The position numbers and the translations under genes are program-made. Of a DNA stretch of 64,000 nucleotides, positions 53,228 through 61,483 are shown in pieces. Source of the DNA: RGIG7450 sp045633565. GTDB taxonomy: Bacteria > Bacillota > Clostridia > RUG12999. Under the pieces are notes generated by a model. The model had not been told where the DNA came from. It ran no database searches and saw only the letters and a list, made by a program, of their open reading frames with translations. Position 1 is the stretch's first letter. The number at the start of each line of letters is the position of its first letter. The DNA lies in NCBI GenBank assembly GCA_045633565.1, contig JAZQYO010000027.1, forward strand, positions 62,001-126,000, in the 5' to 3' direction.

Positions 53228-54512
53228 TGTTACGGTAATAGGCGCTGGACTTGCCGGCTGCGAGGCTGCATGGCAGCTTGCGGAGCGTGGCATTGGCGTC
53301 ACCCTGATTGAAATGAAACCGGCTAAGTTCACGCCGGCACATCATTACACAGGCTTTGCCGAACTTGTTTGCAGTAACTCACTAAGGTCCGACCGCCTGG
53401 AAAATGCGGTCGGACTTTTAAAAGAGGAACTTCGAAAATTAGGCAGCCTTATAATGAAGTGTGCAGATGAAACAAGAATTCCTGCCGGCGGTGCTCTGGC
53501 TGTTGACAGAACAGGCTTTTCCGACCATGTTACGGAAAAAATAAAAAATCACCCCAATATAACAGTTGTCATAAAAGAAGTGACAGAAATTCCTGATGGT
53601 GATGTTATTATTGCATCAGGACCACTTACATCTGACGCACTGTTTTCCGAAATCGGCAAGCTTACAAATGAGGACAACTTGTATTTTTATGATGCAGCAG
53701 CGCCTATTGTGACCTTAGAATCGGTTGATTTTGACAGTGCTTATCGCCTTTCAAGATATGGCAAAGGCGATGACGACTATATCAATTGTCCTATGACAGA
53801 GGAAGAATACACAGCTTTTTATAACGAGCTTATAAAAGCTGAATGTACCGAGATAAAAGGGGCGGACAAAGAAGTGGTTTTTGAAGGCTGTATGCCTGTT
53901 GAGACTATGGCAAAAAGGGGAGAAAACACACTCCTTTTCGGGCCACTCAAACCTGTAGGACTTCCTGACCCCAAAACGGGCAAGGAGCCTTATGCTGTTG
54001 TTCAGCTCCGTCAGGACAATAAAGAAGGAACACTCTACAACATTGTAGGTTTTCAGACGCATCTTAAATGGGGAGAGCAAAAAAGAGTTTTTGGCATGAT
54101 ACCTGCACTTAAAAATGCGGAGTTTGTCCGTTATGGTGTTATGCATAGAAACACTTTTATAAATTCGCCAAAGCTGCTTGACTGTTTTTATAATTTAAAA
54201 AGCGAAAAAAGAATTTATTTTGCAGGACAGATTACCGGCGTTGAAGGGTATGTTGAATCAACATCGTCGGGATTTGTGGCAGGTTTATCCTTGGCAAAAA
54301 AACTGCTTGGTGAAGAGCCGGCAGAGTTCCCGGACACAACAGCTATCGGTGCACTCAGTCACTATGTTTCAGGTGGTGCTGCAGCAAGTTTCCAGCCTAT
54401 GAATGTAAATTTTGGTATTATGGCTCCGCTTGGCGAAAAAATCCGCAAAAAGCAGGAGAAAAATCTCAAAATTGCCGAGCGTGCGCTTAGGGTGATTGAT
54501 TCTTTTGTATAA
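53217..54512 (+). CDS. trmFO: FAD/folate-dependent tRNA (uracil-54-C5)-methyltransferase
   Basis: This 431-residue flavoenzyme makes 5-methyluridine at tRNA position 54 with methylenetetrahydrofolate. The FAD motif is VIGAGLAGCEAAW (about 6-18), with LVCSNSLRSD and GVEGYVESTSSG (about 350) matching the family. The ATG at 53217 gives the normal length; the open frame from 53169 lies within topA and would add an unlikely basic tail. The topA-trmFO order is typical of Firmicutes. Confidence 0.95.
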   Translation: MKNNVTVIGAGLAGCEAAWQLAERGIGVTLIEMKPAKFTPAHHYTGFAELVCSNSLRSDRLENAVGLLKEELRKLGSLIMKCADETRIPAGGALAVDRTGFSDHVTEKIKNHPNITVVIKEVTEIPDGDVIIASGPLTSDALFSEIGKLTNEDNLYFYDAAAPIVTLESVDFDSAYRLSRYGKGDDDYINCPMTEEEYTAFYNELIKAECTEIKGADKEVVFEGCMPVETMAKRGENTLLFGPLKPVGLPDPKTGKEPYAVVQLRQDNKEGTLYNIVGFQTHLKWGEQKRVFGMIPALKNAEFVRYGVMHRNTFINSPKLLDCFYNLKSEKRIYFAGQITGVEGYVESTSSGFVAGLSLAKKLLGEEPAEFPDTTAIGALSHYVSGGAAASFQPMNVNFGIMAPLGEKIRKKQEKNLKIAERALRVIDSFV

Positions 54513-54559
54513 AAAATCATCTTGCAGAGAAAATAATGAAAAAGGAGAGGAAAATCACT

Positions 54560-54868
54560 ATGGCTATTGAATTTACAACCGAGAATTTTGAAAATGAAGT
54601 TCTGAAAAATAACAAACCTGTCCTGGTTGATTTCTGGGCAAGCTGGTGCGGTCCCTGCAGGATGTTTGCACCTGTGATAGAGGAGTTTGCAGAAGAAACA
54701 CAAGATGTTATCGTGGGTAAGGTTAATGTGGATGATTATGCTGAACTTGCATCAGCATACGGTATTGCGACAATACCTACACTTATTCTCTTTAAAAACG
54801 GGCAGGAGCAAAAACGACACAGCGGACTTATGTCGGCAAAAGACTTAAAAGAATTTGCTTTAAATTAA
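54560..54868 (+). CDS. trxA: Thioredoxin
   Basis: This 102-residue protein has the active site WCGPC (about 29-33) in the usual FWASWCGPCRM context and the cis-proline region IATIPT (about 71-76). It reduces protein disulfides with electrons from thioredoxin reductase, whose gene lies about 4.4 kb away at 59265. GGAGAGG precedes ATG 54560; an ATG at 54536 is upstream of that site. Confidence 0.96.
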   Translation: MAIEFTTENFENEVLKNNKPVLVDFWASWCGPCRMFAPVIEEFAEETQDVIVGKVNVDDYAELASAYGIATIPTLILFKNGQEQKRHSGLMSAKDLKEFALN

Positions 54869-54871
54869 ATG

Positions 54872-54905
54872 ATAAGCGGCAATCGATTGATTGCCGCTTA
54901 TTTGT
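54872..54905. terminator. Convergent terminator between trxA and the MATE gene
   Basis: ATAAGCGGCAATC (54872-54884) and GATTGCCGCTTAT (54889-54901) form a perfect 13 bp stem with a GATT loop. It serves trxA on the plus strand and the MATE exporter on the minus strand. Confidence 0.9.
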
Positions 54906-56275
54906 TAGTTAATAGATTTCTTTTTCCAGTTTCCTTTCAGGTAGAAAGCGGTTGTTAACGCTGCGCCCATAATCCATGTGATAAGAAGGGAAATCTGTAT
55001 ACATTCTTTGTAACCGAGAGGGAACTCGGGAGATCTTGTAAGGTATGAGATTCCATACGCAAGAGGAATTCTCATAAAAATGGTTGTGATAAGTGTAATC
55101 CACATAGGGGTTACAGTGTCGCCGGCACCTCGCATTACCCCGCCGAGACTTTGGGTTACCGCCATTGCAATATAACCTGCGGCAAGAATTCTCATAAGAT
55201 GTACACTAAGGTCAACGAGTGAAGCGGTTTCTGTAAATGCCATCATCAGATATTTGCCAAACAAAAGTATTATTCCGGTAATAAGTGTTGAGCATATTAC
55301 TGAAATTAAAAGTCCCTGCTTTGCACCAACCGAAATACGGTCGAATTTTTTTGCGCCGATGTTCTGACCGGCATAGGTTGTCATTGCCGTACCGAAGGAA
55401 AGATTTGGCATCATTGCAAATCCGTCCACCCGCATTACTATGATATTGGCGGCTATAAACTGTTCACCAAACTGATTGGTAAGAGCCTGAACCACTATCA
55501 TGGCAGAAGACATAATTGCCTGGGTAAGTCCGGAAGGAAGACCAAGCTTAACTAAAGTTTTAATACAGTCTTTCTTTAACTTTAATGTTGAAAAATCAAG
55601 GGTGAAATACTCATTCATTCTTGCGAGCTTTATCAGGCATAAAGCAGAAGAAACAAATTGCGAAATAATGGTAGCAAGAGCAACTCCGGCAACGCCCATT
55701 TTAAATGATGCCACAAACCATATATCAAGAAAGATGTTTAAAATTGTTGCAATTATAAGATAAACAAGTGCTGAAACCGAATCACCCATACCACGGATAA
55801 TACCGCTTAAAATGTTGTAGTATGCCATGCCGGCTATACCAACCATGGAAATTACAAGATAATCTTCACAACCGTCAATAATTGATGCGGGAGTGTTTAA
55901 TAATTCAAGTATATTTCGCACGAAAGGCGGGGCTGCAAACATAAGAACAATTGAAACAATGGCTGTAACAGTGATGCAGTTGCCGATGGTTATGGACAGT
56001 TTTTCGCGGTTTTTAGCGCCGAAATACTGTGCAACCATTATACTTGCACCGGCTGAAATACCGATAAAAAGCACAAGCAGCATATTAAGTATGGGAAGCA
56101 CGCTTCCAACTGATGCAAGAGCGTTATCGCCTACATAGTGACCTACAACAATACTGTCAACTGTACTGTAAAGCTGCTGGGCAATATTTCCGATAAGCAT
56201 TGGAATGGAAAAGGAAATAATAGCTTTCCATGGTTTTCCGACGGTCATATCTGTCGGAGCAAATAAATTTTTCAT
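54905..56275 (-). CDS. MATE family efflux transporter
   Basis: This 456-residue membrane protein has about twelve membrane helices in two symmetric halves. PMLIGNIAQQLYSTVDSIVVGHYVG at the N-terminus and GQNIGAKKFDRI in the second half are MATE landmarks. Such pumps export cationic drugs or metabolites with Na+ or H+; the substrate is unknown. A strong promoter and a structured leader lie upstream. Confidence 0.93.
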   Translation of the reverse strand: MKNLFAPTDMTVGKPWKAIISFSIPMLIGNIAQQLYSTVDSIVVGHYVGDNALASVGSVLPILNMLLVLFIGISAGASIMVAQYFGAKNREKLSITIGNCITVTAIVSIVLMFAAPPFVRNILELLNTPASIIDGCEDYLVISMVGIAGMAYYNILSGIIRGMGDSVSALVYLIIATILNIFLDIWFVASFKMGVAGVALATIISQFVSSALCLIKLARMNEYFTLDFSTLKLKKDCIKTLVKLGLPSGLTQAIMSSAMIVVQALTNQFGEQFIAANIIVMRVDGFAMMPNLSFGTAMTTYAGQNIGAKKFDRISVGAKQGLLISVICSTLITGIILLFGKYLMMAFTETASLVDLSVHLMRILAAGYIAMAVTQSLGGVMRGAGDTVTPMWITLITTIFMRIPLAYGISYLTRSPEFPLGYKECIQISLLITWIMGAALTTAFYLKGNWKKKSIN

Positions 56276-56361
56276 AAATGTTTTATCCTCAATTCTGTAA
56301 AGCTAAGCTGTGAAAAGTTTATGCCCGACGGTTTAAGACCCCGGGCTTCAAGCAAAATCTA
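56276..56361 (-). promoter_or_regulatory. Structured leader of the MATE gene, possible regulatory RNA
   Basis: The transcript start (about 56361) to ATG leaves about 85 nt. On the minus strand GCCCG (56346-56342) pairs with CGGGC (56327-56323), enclosing GGT/ACC; a palindrome-like AGCTTAGCT follows before the ribosome binding site. It does not match a riboswitch class I can recognise; guanidine and other exporter-linked classes were considered. Confidence 0.35.
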
Positions 56362-56367
56362 TTAAAC

Positions 56368-56396
56368 ATTATAACATAAAAGAAAAAATAAATCAA
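56368..56396 (-). promoter_or_regulatory. Promoter of the MATE gene
   Basis: On the minus strand TTGATT (56396-56391) is followed after exactly 17 nt by TATAAT (56373-56368). The -10 is a perfect consensus. It lies well upstream of the ATG at 56275, leaving the leader described separately. Confidence 0.75.
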
Positions 56397-56418
56397 TAAC
56401 GATAGAGAAAAAAGTAAC

Positions 56419-56447
56419 TTGCTTTTTGTCAAATTTTCGTGTATAAT
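56419..56447 (+). promoter_or_regulatory. Promoter of the membrane E2-like gene
   Basis: TTGCTT (56419-56424) and TATAAT (56442-56447) are separated by 17 nt. The -10 covers the GTG at 56439, which supports the downstream GTG 56475 as the real start. Confidence 0.6.
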
Positions 56448-56474
56448 GGAGATAACAAAAATGGAGGGGATAAT

Positions 56475-57842
56475 GTGTCTTCTTATTATATATCAAGAAA
56501 AAACATAACCGTGTGGATTTCACTTGTTTTTGCAACTCTGTCGCTTATGGCGGGTGTAAAATATTTTATGATGATAAGTGGCGGAAGTATCGTTAAAATG
56601 ACGGGGGCTGCGGTCTTGTCTGCGTCAGCAGCAGTATTTGTAATTTCAACACTCCTTTTTGGAAGAAAATTTTTCAAGCTGACCATCTTACCTGCGCTTT
56701 TCGGGTTCATGTCACTGATGATTTTGTCTGCAGGGATGGTTTCCGGTGGAACAATTTTAGTTTGTGCCCTGATTTATCTGTTTGTAATGATGAATATAAT
56801 CAAAACAAGTGCGTTGCTTGTTTATTATCTTGGAACGAGCGTACTTTTCCATTTGTTCTGCCTTGTCGGTGAATATCTGGTGGACGGACAGGTTGGAATA
56901 ACAACCATGATTTTCTTTACGGCAGTTTCATCGCTCTTTTTTGCGACAATTGCTATGAAAAGAGATTATAAAAACTGCACGCTCAGGTGGAATGACCGCG
57001 CCTATGGCAGACGTGTCCGTTCGATGCCACCCATGTCCCAGATTACACCTTATTTTATGCCGGGAAGAATAGGCGCACAAAATCTTATTCGTGACACGCT
57101 TGACCTTACTGTCATTGAAGAGTATATTGCTAAAAAAAGAAAAGAGGGACTCAAAGGGTTTGGCTTTATGCACGTGTTTATTACTGCATATCTTAGGGTT
57201 GTTGCAGCCTATCCGGGCGCAAACAGGTTCCTTGCCGGCCAGAAGGTTTACTCCCGTTTTAACTGCGTCATATCGTTTGTTGTGAAAAAAGCTATGACAA
57301 CCGAGGCGCCCGACACTGTTGTTAAGATGGAGTTTGAACCGGGAGTTTCAGCAAACGAGGTCTATAGCAGAGTATCAGAAGTTGTTGGTGAAAATAAAGG
57401 GGAGGAGAGTGATAGCACCTTTGATATGGTGGCTAAAATCTTCTCTTATCTTCCGGGAGTGTTCCTCAAATTTGTTGTATGGTTTTTAAAACTTTTGGAC
57501 TATTTCGGACTGCTTCCCACAGCACTTGAAGACGTAAGTCCCTTCCACGGCTCAATGTTTTTTACATCCATGGCATCACTCGGAATTCCGGTTATTCATC
57601 ATCATCTGTATAACTTTGGTAACGTGCCGGTATTCTGTGCATTTGGCAAGAAATATAAGGTGAATGAGCTTGAAAAAGATGGCTCTGTTGAAACAAAAAG
57701 ATATATAGACTATTCAATTTCGGTTGATGAAAGAATTTGTGACGGATTTTACTTTGCAATGGTGCTTAAAGAATTCAAACGTATACTTTCAAATCCTGAA
57801 TGTCTTGATGTGGCAGTAGAGCCAAAAGAAGATATAAGATAA
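56475..57842 (+). CDS. Membrane protein fused to a degenerate E2/CAT-like acyltransferase domain
   Basis: This 455-residue protein has an N-terminal part with six hydrophobic helices (about 8-165) and a cytoplasmic domain (about 170-450) resembling the 2-oxoacid dehydrogenase E2 or chloramphenicol acetyltransferase fold, with HGSMFFTSMASLGIP and HHLYNFGNVPVFCAFG. The usual DHRxxDG catalytic motif reads DERICDG, so the catalytic histidine is Glu. As I recall, related Clostridia proteins share this change but lack the membrane part, so catalysis is doubtful and the fusion is unusual. GTG 56475 follows GGAGGGG. Confidence 0.65.
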   Translation: MSSYYISRKNITVWISLVFATLSLMAGVKYFMMISGGSIVKMTGAAVLSASAAVFVISTLLFGRKFFKLTILPALFGFMSLMILSAGMVSGGTILVCALIYLFVMMNIIKTSALLVYYLGTSVLFHLFCLVGEYLVDGQVGITTMIFFTAVSSLFFATIAMKRDYKNCTLRWNDRAYGRRVRSMPPMSQITPYFMPGRIGAQNLIRDTLDLTVIEEYIAKKRKEGLKGFGFMHVFITAYLRVVAAYPGANRFLAGQKVYSRFNCVISFVVKKAMTTEAPDTVVKMEFEPGVSANEVYSRVSEVVGENKGEESDSTFDMVAKIFSYLPGVFLKFVVWFLKLLDYFGLLPTALEDVSPFHGSMFFTSMASLGIPVIHHHLYNFGNVPVFCAFGKKYKVNELEKDGSVETKRYIDYSISVDERICDGFYFAMVLKEFKRILSNPECLDVAVEPKEDIR

Positions 57843-57845
57843 AAA

Positions 57846-57878
57846 AAGCCTCCGAATTGCATTCGGAGGTTTTTTTTA
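57846..57878. terminator. Terminator between two convergent genes
   Basis: CCTCCGAAT (57849-57857) and ATTCGGAGG (57861-57869) form a 9 bp stem with a TGC loop, flanked by an A run and a T run. It ends the plus-strand gene and the minus-strand PspC-type gene. Confidence 0.88.
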
Positions 57879-57879
57879 T

Positions 57880-58065
57880 TTATTCAGGTTTTGACATTAC
57901 AAGTGCAGCTATAATGTAAGCTAAAACTCCTGCACCGCCACAGAGGGTGACTGCTACCCAGATAAGACGGACTACCGTTGAATCAATGTCAAAATATTCT
58001 GCAATTCCGCTGCATACGCCGCAAAGCTTTTTGTCGGTTATTGATTTATATAATTTTTTAGCCAT
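57880..58065 (-). CDS. PspC-domain small membrane protein
   Basis: This 61-residue protein is nearly all PspC domain: KKLYKSITDKKLCGVCSGIAEYFDIDSTVVRLIW, then a membrane helix (about 36-58). Such short proteins occur in many Firmicutes and are linked to envelope stress in families with PspA, which is not seen here. Transcription start was not clear. Confidence 0.88.
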   Translation of the reverse strand: MAKKLYKSITDKKLCGVCSGIAEYFDIDSTVVRLIWVAVTLCGGAGVLAYIIAALVMSKPE

Positions 58066-58134
58066 AATATCTGATTCCTTTCTGAGATAATCTTTAACAC
58101 TATTATACCATTCTGAAAACTTTTGTCAAATATT

Positions 58135-58875
58135 TTATATTATTCCGTCGCAGACAAGAGTTTTAAGTCCATAGCCAAGTTCTCTTATATAGTAAATAAT
58201 ATATTTGGAAATGGGATAATTTGCGCCAATAACGGTTGAATCTGGCGAAATTCGGCTTAAAATAAGTTTTGTGCGGGGAACATTATGTCGGCTGACAATT
58301 ATAATTGCAGATGAAACACCTGCTTTTTCAAGTGAATAATTTATATTTTCATAAAGTCCCAATGAGGAGTCTTCTGCTATAATCTGTGGCGTTGTGCATC
58401 CAAGCTCTTTCACTTTTTTTGTAAGATAGGACTGCATCGCCACACTTTGGGGGAGTGTAAACGGGTCGCCGGACCCGCCTGATAAAACAATGGGCAGCTC
58501 GGGATAATCTATATGCAGCTCCAAAGCCTTGTCAATTCTTTCTTCAAGTTCAGATGTCATACGGCTTTCAACAAAAAGACCACTTCCGGCAACGACTATT
58601 GCCTGTTCATTACCCGAAAAAGTTTCGTTTTGGGAAAAGTAAATTAAAACTCCTTCAGCGATTATTATGAGAGAAAGAATAATTACCGTATAATCGGACA
58701 AAGTTTTAAAAAAAGACCATTTTTTTCTGAGCATAACAGCGAGAGCGCCAAAGCAAAAAAGTGCAGTTATTATCAGGTAAAAACCTATATTTATGTCGCT
58801 AAGTCCCTCAGGTAAAACAAGACTTATTATAAGCCCGAGAATAATAGTTAAAAGGATAATTATAAAAACAATCAT
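58135..58875 (-). CDS. YdcF/SanA-like DUF218 membrane protein
   Basis: This 246-residue protein has three membrane helices at the N-terminus (about 2-85) and a DUF218 domain (about 90-235): IVVAGSGLFVESRM, LPIVLSGGSG and IIIVSRHNVPRTKLI. YdcF binds SAM in E. coli and SanA affects the envelope; the exact role is unknown. It borders the intergenic DnaA-box region. Confidence 0.82.
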   Translation of the reverse strand: MIVFIIILLTIILGLIISLVLPEGLSDINIGFYLIITALFCFGALAVMLRKKWSFFKTLSDYTVIILSLIIIAEGVLIYFSQNETFSGNEQAIVVAGSGLFVESRMTSELEERIDKALELHIDYPELPIVLSGGSGDPFTLPQSVAMQSYLTKKVKELGCTTPQIIAEDSSLGLYENINYSLEKAGVSSAIIIVSRHNVPRTKLILSRISPDSTVIGANYPISKYIIYYIRELGYGLKTLVCDGII

Positions 58876-58963
58876 TTGAAAATTCCCCTTTCGTTGTTAA
58901 CATAAAATTATTATGCAACCACCATGTAGAAACAAGTATGCATAAAAAACGCTGATAAATAGA

Positions 58964-58993
58964 TTATCCACAGAGTTATCCACATTTTCCACA
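58964..58993 (+). promoter_or_regulatory. DnaA-box array 1
   Basis: Two perfect TTATCCACA boxes (58964-58972 and 58976-58984) are followed at once by TTTTCCACA (58985-58993), all on the same strand. The spacing, 12 nt then 9 nt start to start, is repeated exactly in array 2. It lies in a gene-free gap of 389 nt between YdcF-like and trxB. Confidence 0.75.
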
Positions 58994-59110
58994 GGCAGTT
59001 ATTTTGAAAATTAGCATATAAAACAAACAGTTTTTGTTATTTGGTTTACATAAATGAAGTTTGCAACCTTATGTTTGTAATTGCTAAGTCCCAAAAGGCG
59101 CAAAAACAGG

Positions 59111-59140
59111 TTATCCACAAAGTTATCCACACTTTCCACA
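59111..59140 (+). promoter_or_regulatory. DnaA-box array 2
   Basis: Two perfect TTATCCACA boxes (59111-59119 and 59123-59131) are followed at once by CTTTCCACA (59132-59140). Orientation and spacing equal array 1, 147 nt upstream. The DNA after it (59141-59225) is very AT-rich. It lies about 80 nt upstream of the trxB promoter. Confidence 0.75.
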
Positions 59141-59216
59141 AATGGTTATTAAGGTTAGGACAATTTAATTTTAAACCAAATATTGATAATTGTAAAGATG
59201 TTTTTGAAAAAAAGAA

Positions 59217-59245
59217 TTGATTTTTTGACAGGCTTATTATACAAT
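59217..59245 (+). promoter_or_regulatory. Promoter of trxB
   Basis: TTGATT (59217-59222) and TACAAT (59240-59245) are separated by 17 nt, about 20 nt before ATG 59265. A TTGACA at 59225-59230 lacks a -10 at useful spacing. Confidence 0.6.
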
Positions 59246-59264
59246 GATAAAAGAGGTGTTACGA

Positions 59265-60188
59265 ATGAATGAAAGAATTTATGATACAGTAATAATAGGT
59301 GCAGGGCCGGGAGGTATGACTGCGGCTTCCTATGCGGCTCGTTCGGGTCTTAAAGTGGCGGTTTTGGAAGGCCTTATCCCCGGCGGACAGATGGGAACAA
59401 CATTTGAAGTGGAAAACTATCCGGGTGTGAACAATGTTCTCTCGGGTGTGGAACTTGCCATGGATTTTGAAGGTCAGGCAAAAAAATTTGGTGCAGAGAT
59501 TATATTTGAACGTGCCGAAAAGGTTGATTTTTCGCAGGATATTAAAGTTATTACCACCGATTCGGGAAAAATATCGGCAAAAACAGTTGTTTTCGCAATG
59601 GGAGCAAAACCCAGAAAACTTAAAATCCCCGGTGAAGAAGAATTTGCAGGACTTGGCGTGTCTTACTGCGCAACCTGTGACGGTGCTTTTTACAAGGGTA
59701 AGGATACTGTTGTAGCAGGTGGTGGGGACACTGCTCTTGAGGATGCGATTTTCCTGAGTAAGTATTGTAATAAGGTTTATCTTGTTCATAGACGGGACAA
59801 GTTCAGAGCGGCGTATGCTCTTGAGAAAAGAGTGCGTGAAATTGATAATATTGAACTTGTTTTAAACGCAAATGTGACGGAAATAAAGGGAGACAAAAAG
59901 GTAAATACCATAATTGTTAAACATAATGACGGAAACTTAAGGGAAATCAAAGCAGAGGGTATATTTGTGGCAGTCGGAACAGTGCCAAGCGGTGAAGATA
60001 TTACGGCAGATGTCAAGAAAAATGAAGCCGGCTATATAATAACCGATGATAAAATGCAGACTTCGGTAAAAGGTGTATATGCGGTTGGCGACATCCGTGA
60101 GAAAGAGCTCAGACAGATTGTAACTGCTGCAGCTGATGGTGCGATAGCCGCACACTGCATTGCGAAATATCTTGAGTCAATAGACTGA
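59265..60188 (+). CDS. trxB: Thioredoxin reductase
   Basis: This 307-residue flavoenzyme passes NADPH electrons to thioredoxin. The FAD motif is VIIGAGPGGMTAASYAARSG, the redox-active site is CATCDGAFY (about 134-142) and the NADPH motif is GGGDTALEDAIFLS. ATG 59265 follows AGAGGTG by several nt; the ATG at 59244 overlaps the promoter -10 and is unlikely. Length is standard. Confidence 0.96.
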   Translation: MNERIYDTVIIGAGPGGMTAASYAARSGLKVAVLEGLIPGGQMGTTFEVENYPGVNNVLSGVELAMDFEGQAKKFGAEIIFERAEKVDFSQDIKVITTDSGKISAKTVVFAMGAKPRKLKIPGEEEFAGLGVSYCATCDGAFYKGKDTVVAGGGDTALEDAIFLSKYCNKVYLVHRRDKFRAAYALEKRVREIDNIELVLNANVTEIKGDKKVNTIIVKHNDGNLREIKAEGIFVAVGTVPSGEDITADVKKNEAGYIITDDKMQTSVKGVYAVGDIREKELRQIVTAAADGAIAAHCIAKYLESID

Positions 60189-60197
60189 GGGGAAAAG

Positions 60198-61067
60198 ATG
60201 AAAGAGGTTCTGATTTTATATAACGGTGAGCTTGATAGTGGTGCTTTTGCCCGGCAGTATGAAAGCTACAAAAAAAGCTTTGAAAAGCTTGGCGTAAAAG
60301 CACGGGTGCTGCCGACATCTGAGTATATTTCTGTACTTTCCGGATGTAATAAAATGAATAACAAACCGGATGCAGTCATATTTTTAGATAAAGATATATA
60401 CAGCGCAAAGCTGCTTGAACTGAAAGGACTAAGGCTTTACAATTCTTCTGGATGCATCAGAATTTGTGATGATAAGGCACTGACCTATCTTACACTTTAT
60501 GAAAAAGGCATTCCCATTCCGAAAACTGTAATTGCTCCTAAAATTTACGGTGGGTGTCAGCAGGAGAGCTGGTGCATAAAAGCGGCAGAGATTACAGGTT
60601 ATCCGGTTGTTATAAAAGAATGCTTCGGATCACTGGGCATGCAGGTTTACCTGGCTGAAAATAAAAATGAGCTGCTCTCGCAGATAGAAAAAATCGGCAA
60701 AAAACCTTTTGTGTTGCAGGAATTTCTTCCTGAGGGCGCAGGATGGGACTTGCGTGTAATAATAGCAGGCGGAGAGATAATCGGTGCTATAAAAAGGAAA
60801 AATGAGCAGGATTTCAGGGCCAATGCAGCAAGAGGTGGCACAGTAGAGGCGGTAAGCCTTACAAAAGATCAGGAGAAGCTTGCACTTGCAGCAGCGGATG
60901 CCACCGGTGCCTTTTTTGCCGGAGTGGATCTTATTATGGGAAAAAACGGCTTTTTGGTATGTGAGGTCAACTCCAATATGCTTTTTAACGCAGCAGAAGA
61001 AGCCCTTGCAATATCGGTGTCCGACGAAATTGCTGAAAAGATTAAAAGTCATAGTTTAAATAAATAA
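60198..61067 (+). CDS. ATP-grasp ligase, RimK-like
   Basis: This 289-residue ATP-grasp enzyme has an N-terminal variable domain (about 1-95), a central YPVVIKECFGSLGMQVYL and QEFLPEGAGWDLRVIIAGGEIIGAIKR and the C-terminal LVCEVNSN metal site. RimK-type ligases add glutamate or related amino acids to proteins or cofactors. The substrate is unknown. It follows trxB by 10 nt and so is probably co-transcribed. Confidence 0.82.
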   Translation: MKEVLILYNGELDSGAFARQYESYKKSFEKLGVKARVLPTSEYISVLSGCNKMNNKPDAVIFLDKDIYSAKLLELKGLRLYNSSGCIRICDDKALTYLTLYEKGIPIPKTVIAPKIYGGCQQESWCIKAAEITGYPVVIKECFGSLGMQVYLAENKNELLSQIEKIGKKPFVLQEFLPEGAGWDLRVIIAGGEIIGAIKRKNEQDFRANAARGGTVEAVSLTKDQEKLALAAADATGAFFAGVDLIMGKNGFLVCEVNSNMLFNAAEEALAISVSDEIAEKIKSHSLNK

Positions 61068-61125
61068 AGTTTCGGGAATCATAGCCCTGCAATTTGGCAA
61101 AAATACATAAAAAATCAAATATCGG

Positions 61126-61154
61126 TTGACTAACTGAAAAAAATTATATATAAT
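61126..61154 (+). promoter_or_regulatory. Promoter of the HPr gene
   Basis: TTGACT (61126-61131) and TATAAT (61149-61154) are separated by exactly 17 nt. It lies in the gap after the ATP-grasp gene. A hairpin TTGTCGC/GCGGCAA (61180-61196) follows in the leader. Confidence 0.75.
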
Positions 61155-61179
61155 ATGATAAAATGATAAAATTGAGCTA

Positions 61180-61196
61180 TTGTCGCCATGCGGCAA
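61180..61196 (+). other. Short hairpin in the HPr leader
   Basis: TTGTCGC pairs with GCGGCAA (one wobble pair) around a CAT loop, 2 nt before the AAAGGAG ribosome binding site. It could tune translation; no evidence beyond pairing. Confidence 0.35.
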
Positions 61197-61214
61197 AAAG
61201 GAGCGAAAATTATT

Positions 61215-61478
61215 ATGTATTCAAGAGAAATTACAGTTACGAACCAGGTGGGCCTGCACTCAAGACCGGCAACATTTTTTATACAGAGGGCAAACACTTT
61301 TGAATCGTCAATCTGGGTTGAAAAGGAAGAACGCAAGGTAAATGCCAAAAGTCTTTTAGGCGTTTTATCACTCGGCGTAACTCAGGGAGAATCAATTATC
61401 GTTGGTGCTAACGGTTCTGATGAAAAAGAAGCGGTAGATTCTCTGGCAGAGCTTATAATGTCTAACCTTGATGACTAA
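61215..61478 (+). CDS. ptsH: HPr-type phosphocarrier
   Basis: This 87-residue protein carries the active-site His15 in GLHSRPA and the regulatory serine region NAKSLLGVLSLG (about 44-55). HPr transfers phosphate from PEP to sugar transporters, and HPr(Ser-P) drives CcpA control in Firmicutes. The start was set at 61215 because AAAGGAG lies upstream; 61188 would add nine residues. A terminator follows, then uvrC. Confidence 0.9.
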   Translation: MYSREITVTNQVGLHSRPATFFIQRANTFESSIWVEKEERKVNAKSLLGVLSLGVTQGESIIVGANGSDEKEAVDSLAELIMSNLDD

Positions 61479-61483
61479 CCGGT

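Larger units (their letters stand above)
58876..59243. other. Gene-free AT-rich region with DnaA-box clusters
   Basis: No reading frame of note occurs between the YdcF-like start (58875) and trxB. Apart from the two box arrays the content is AT-rich with short runs (ATTTTGAAAATTAGC and similar). No hairpin terminator, tRNA or ncRNA was recognised. The trxB promoter begins at 59217. Confidence 0.7.

Noticed and set aside
56323..56346. Fluoride or guanidine riboswitch call for the MATE leader
   Set aside because: The conserved pseudoknot or loop sequences of these classes are not found; only a hairpin is visible.
59225..59230. TTGACA as the trxB -35
   Set aside because: The nearest good -10 (TACAAT 59240-59245) would be only 9 nt away; TTGATT at 59217 fits 17 nt.
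58876..59243. Chromosomal origin of replication
   Set aside because: No dnaA, dnaN, rpmH or gyr genes are near, and long plus-strand runs on both sides argue against a replication-direction switch here; kept only as DnaA-box arrays.
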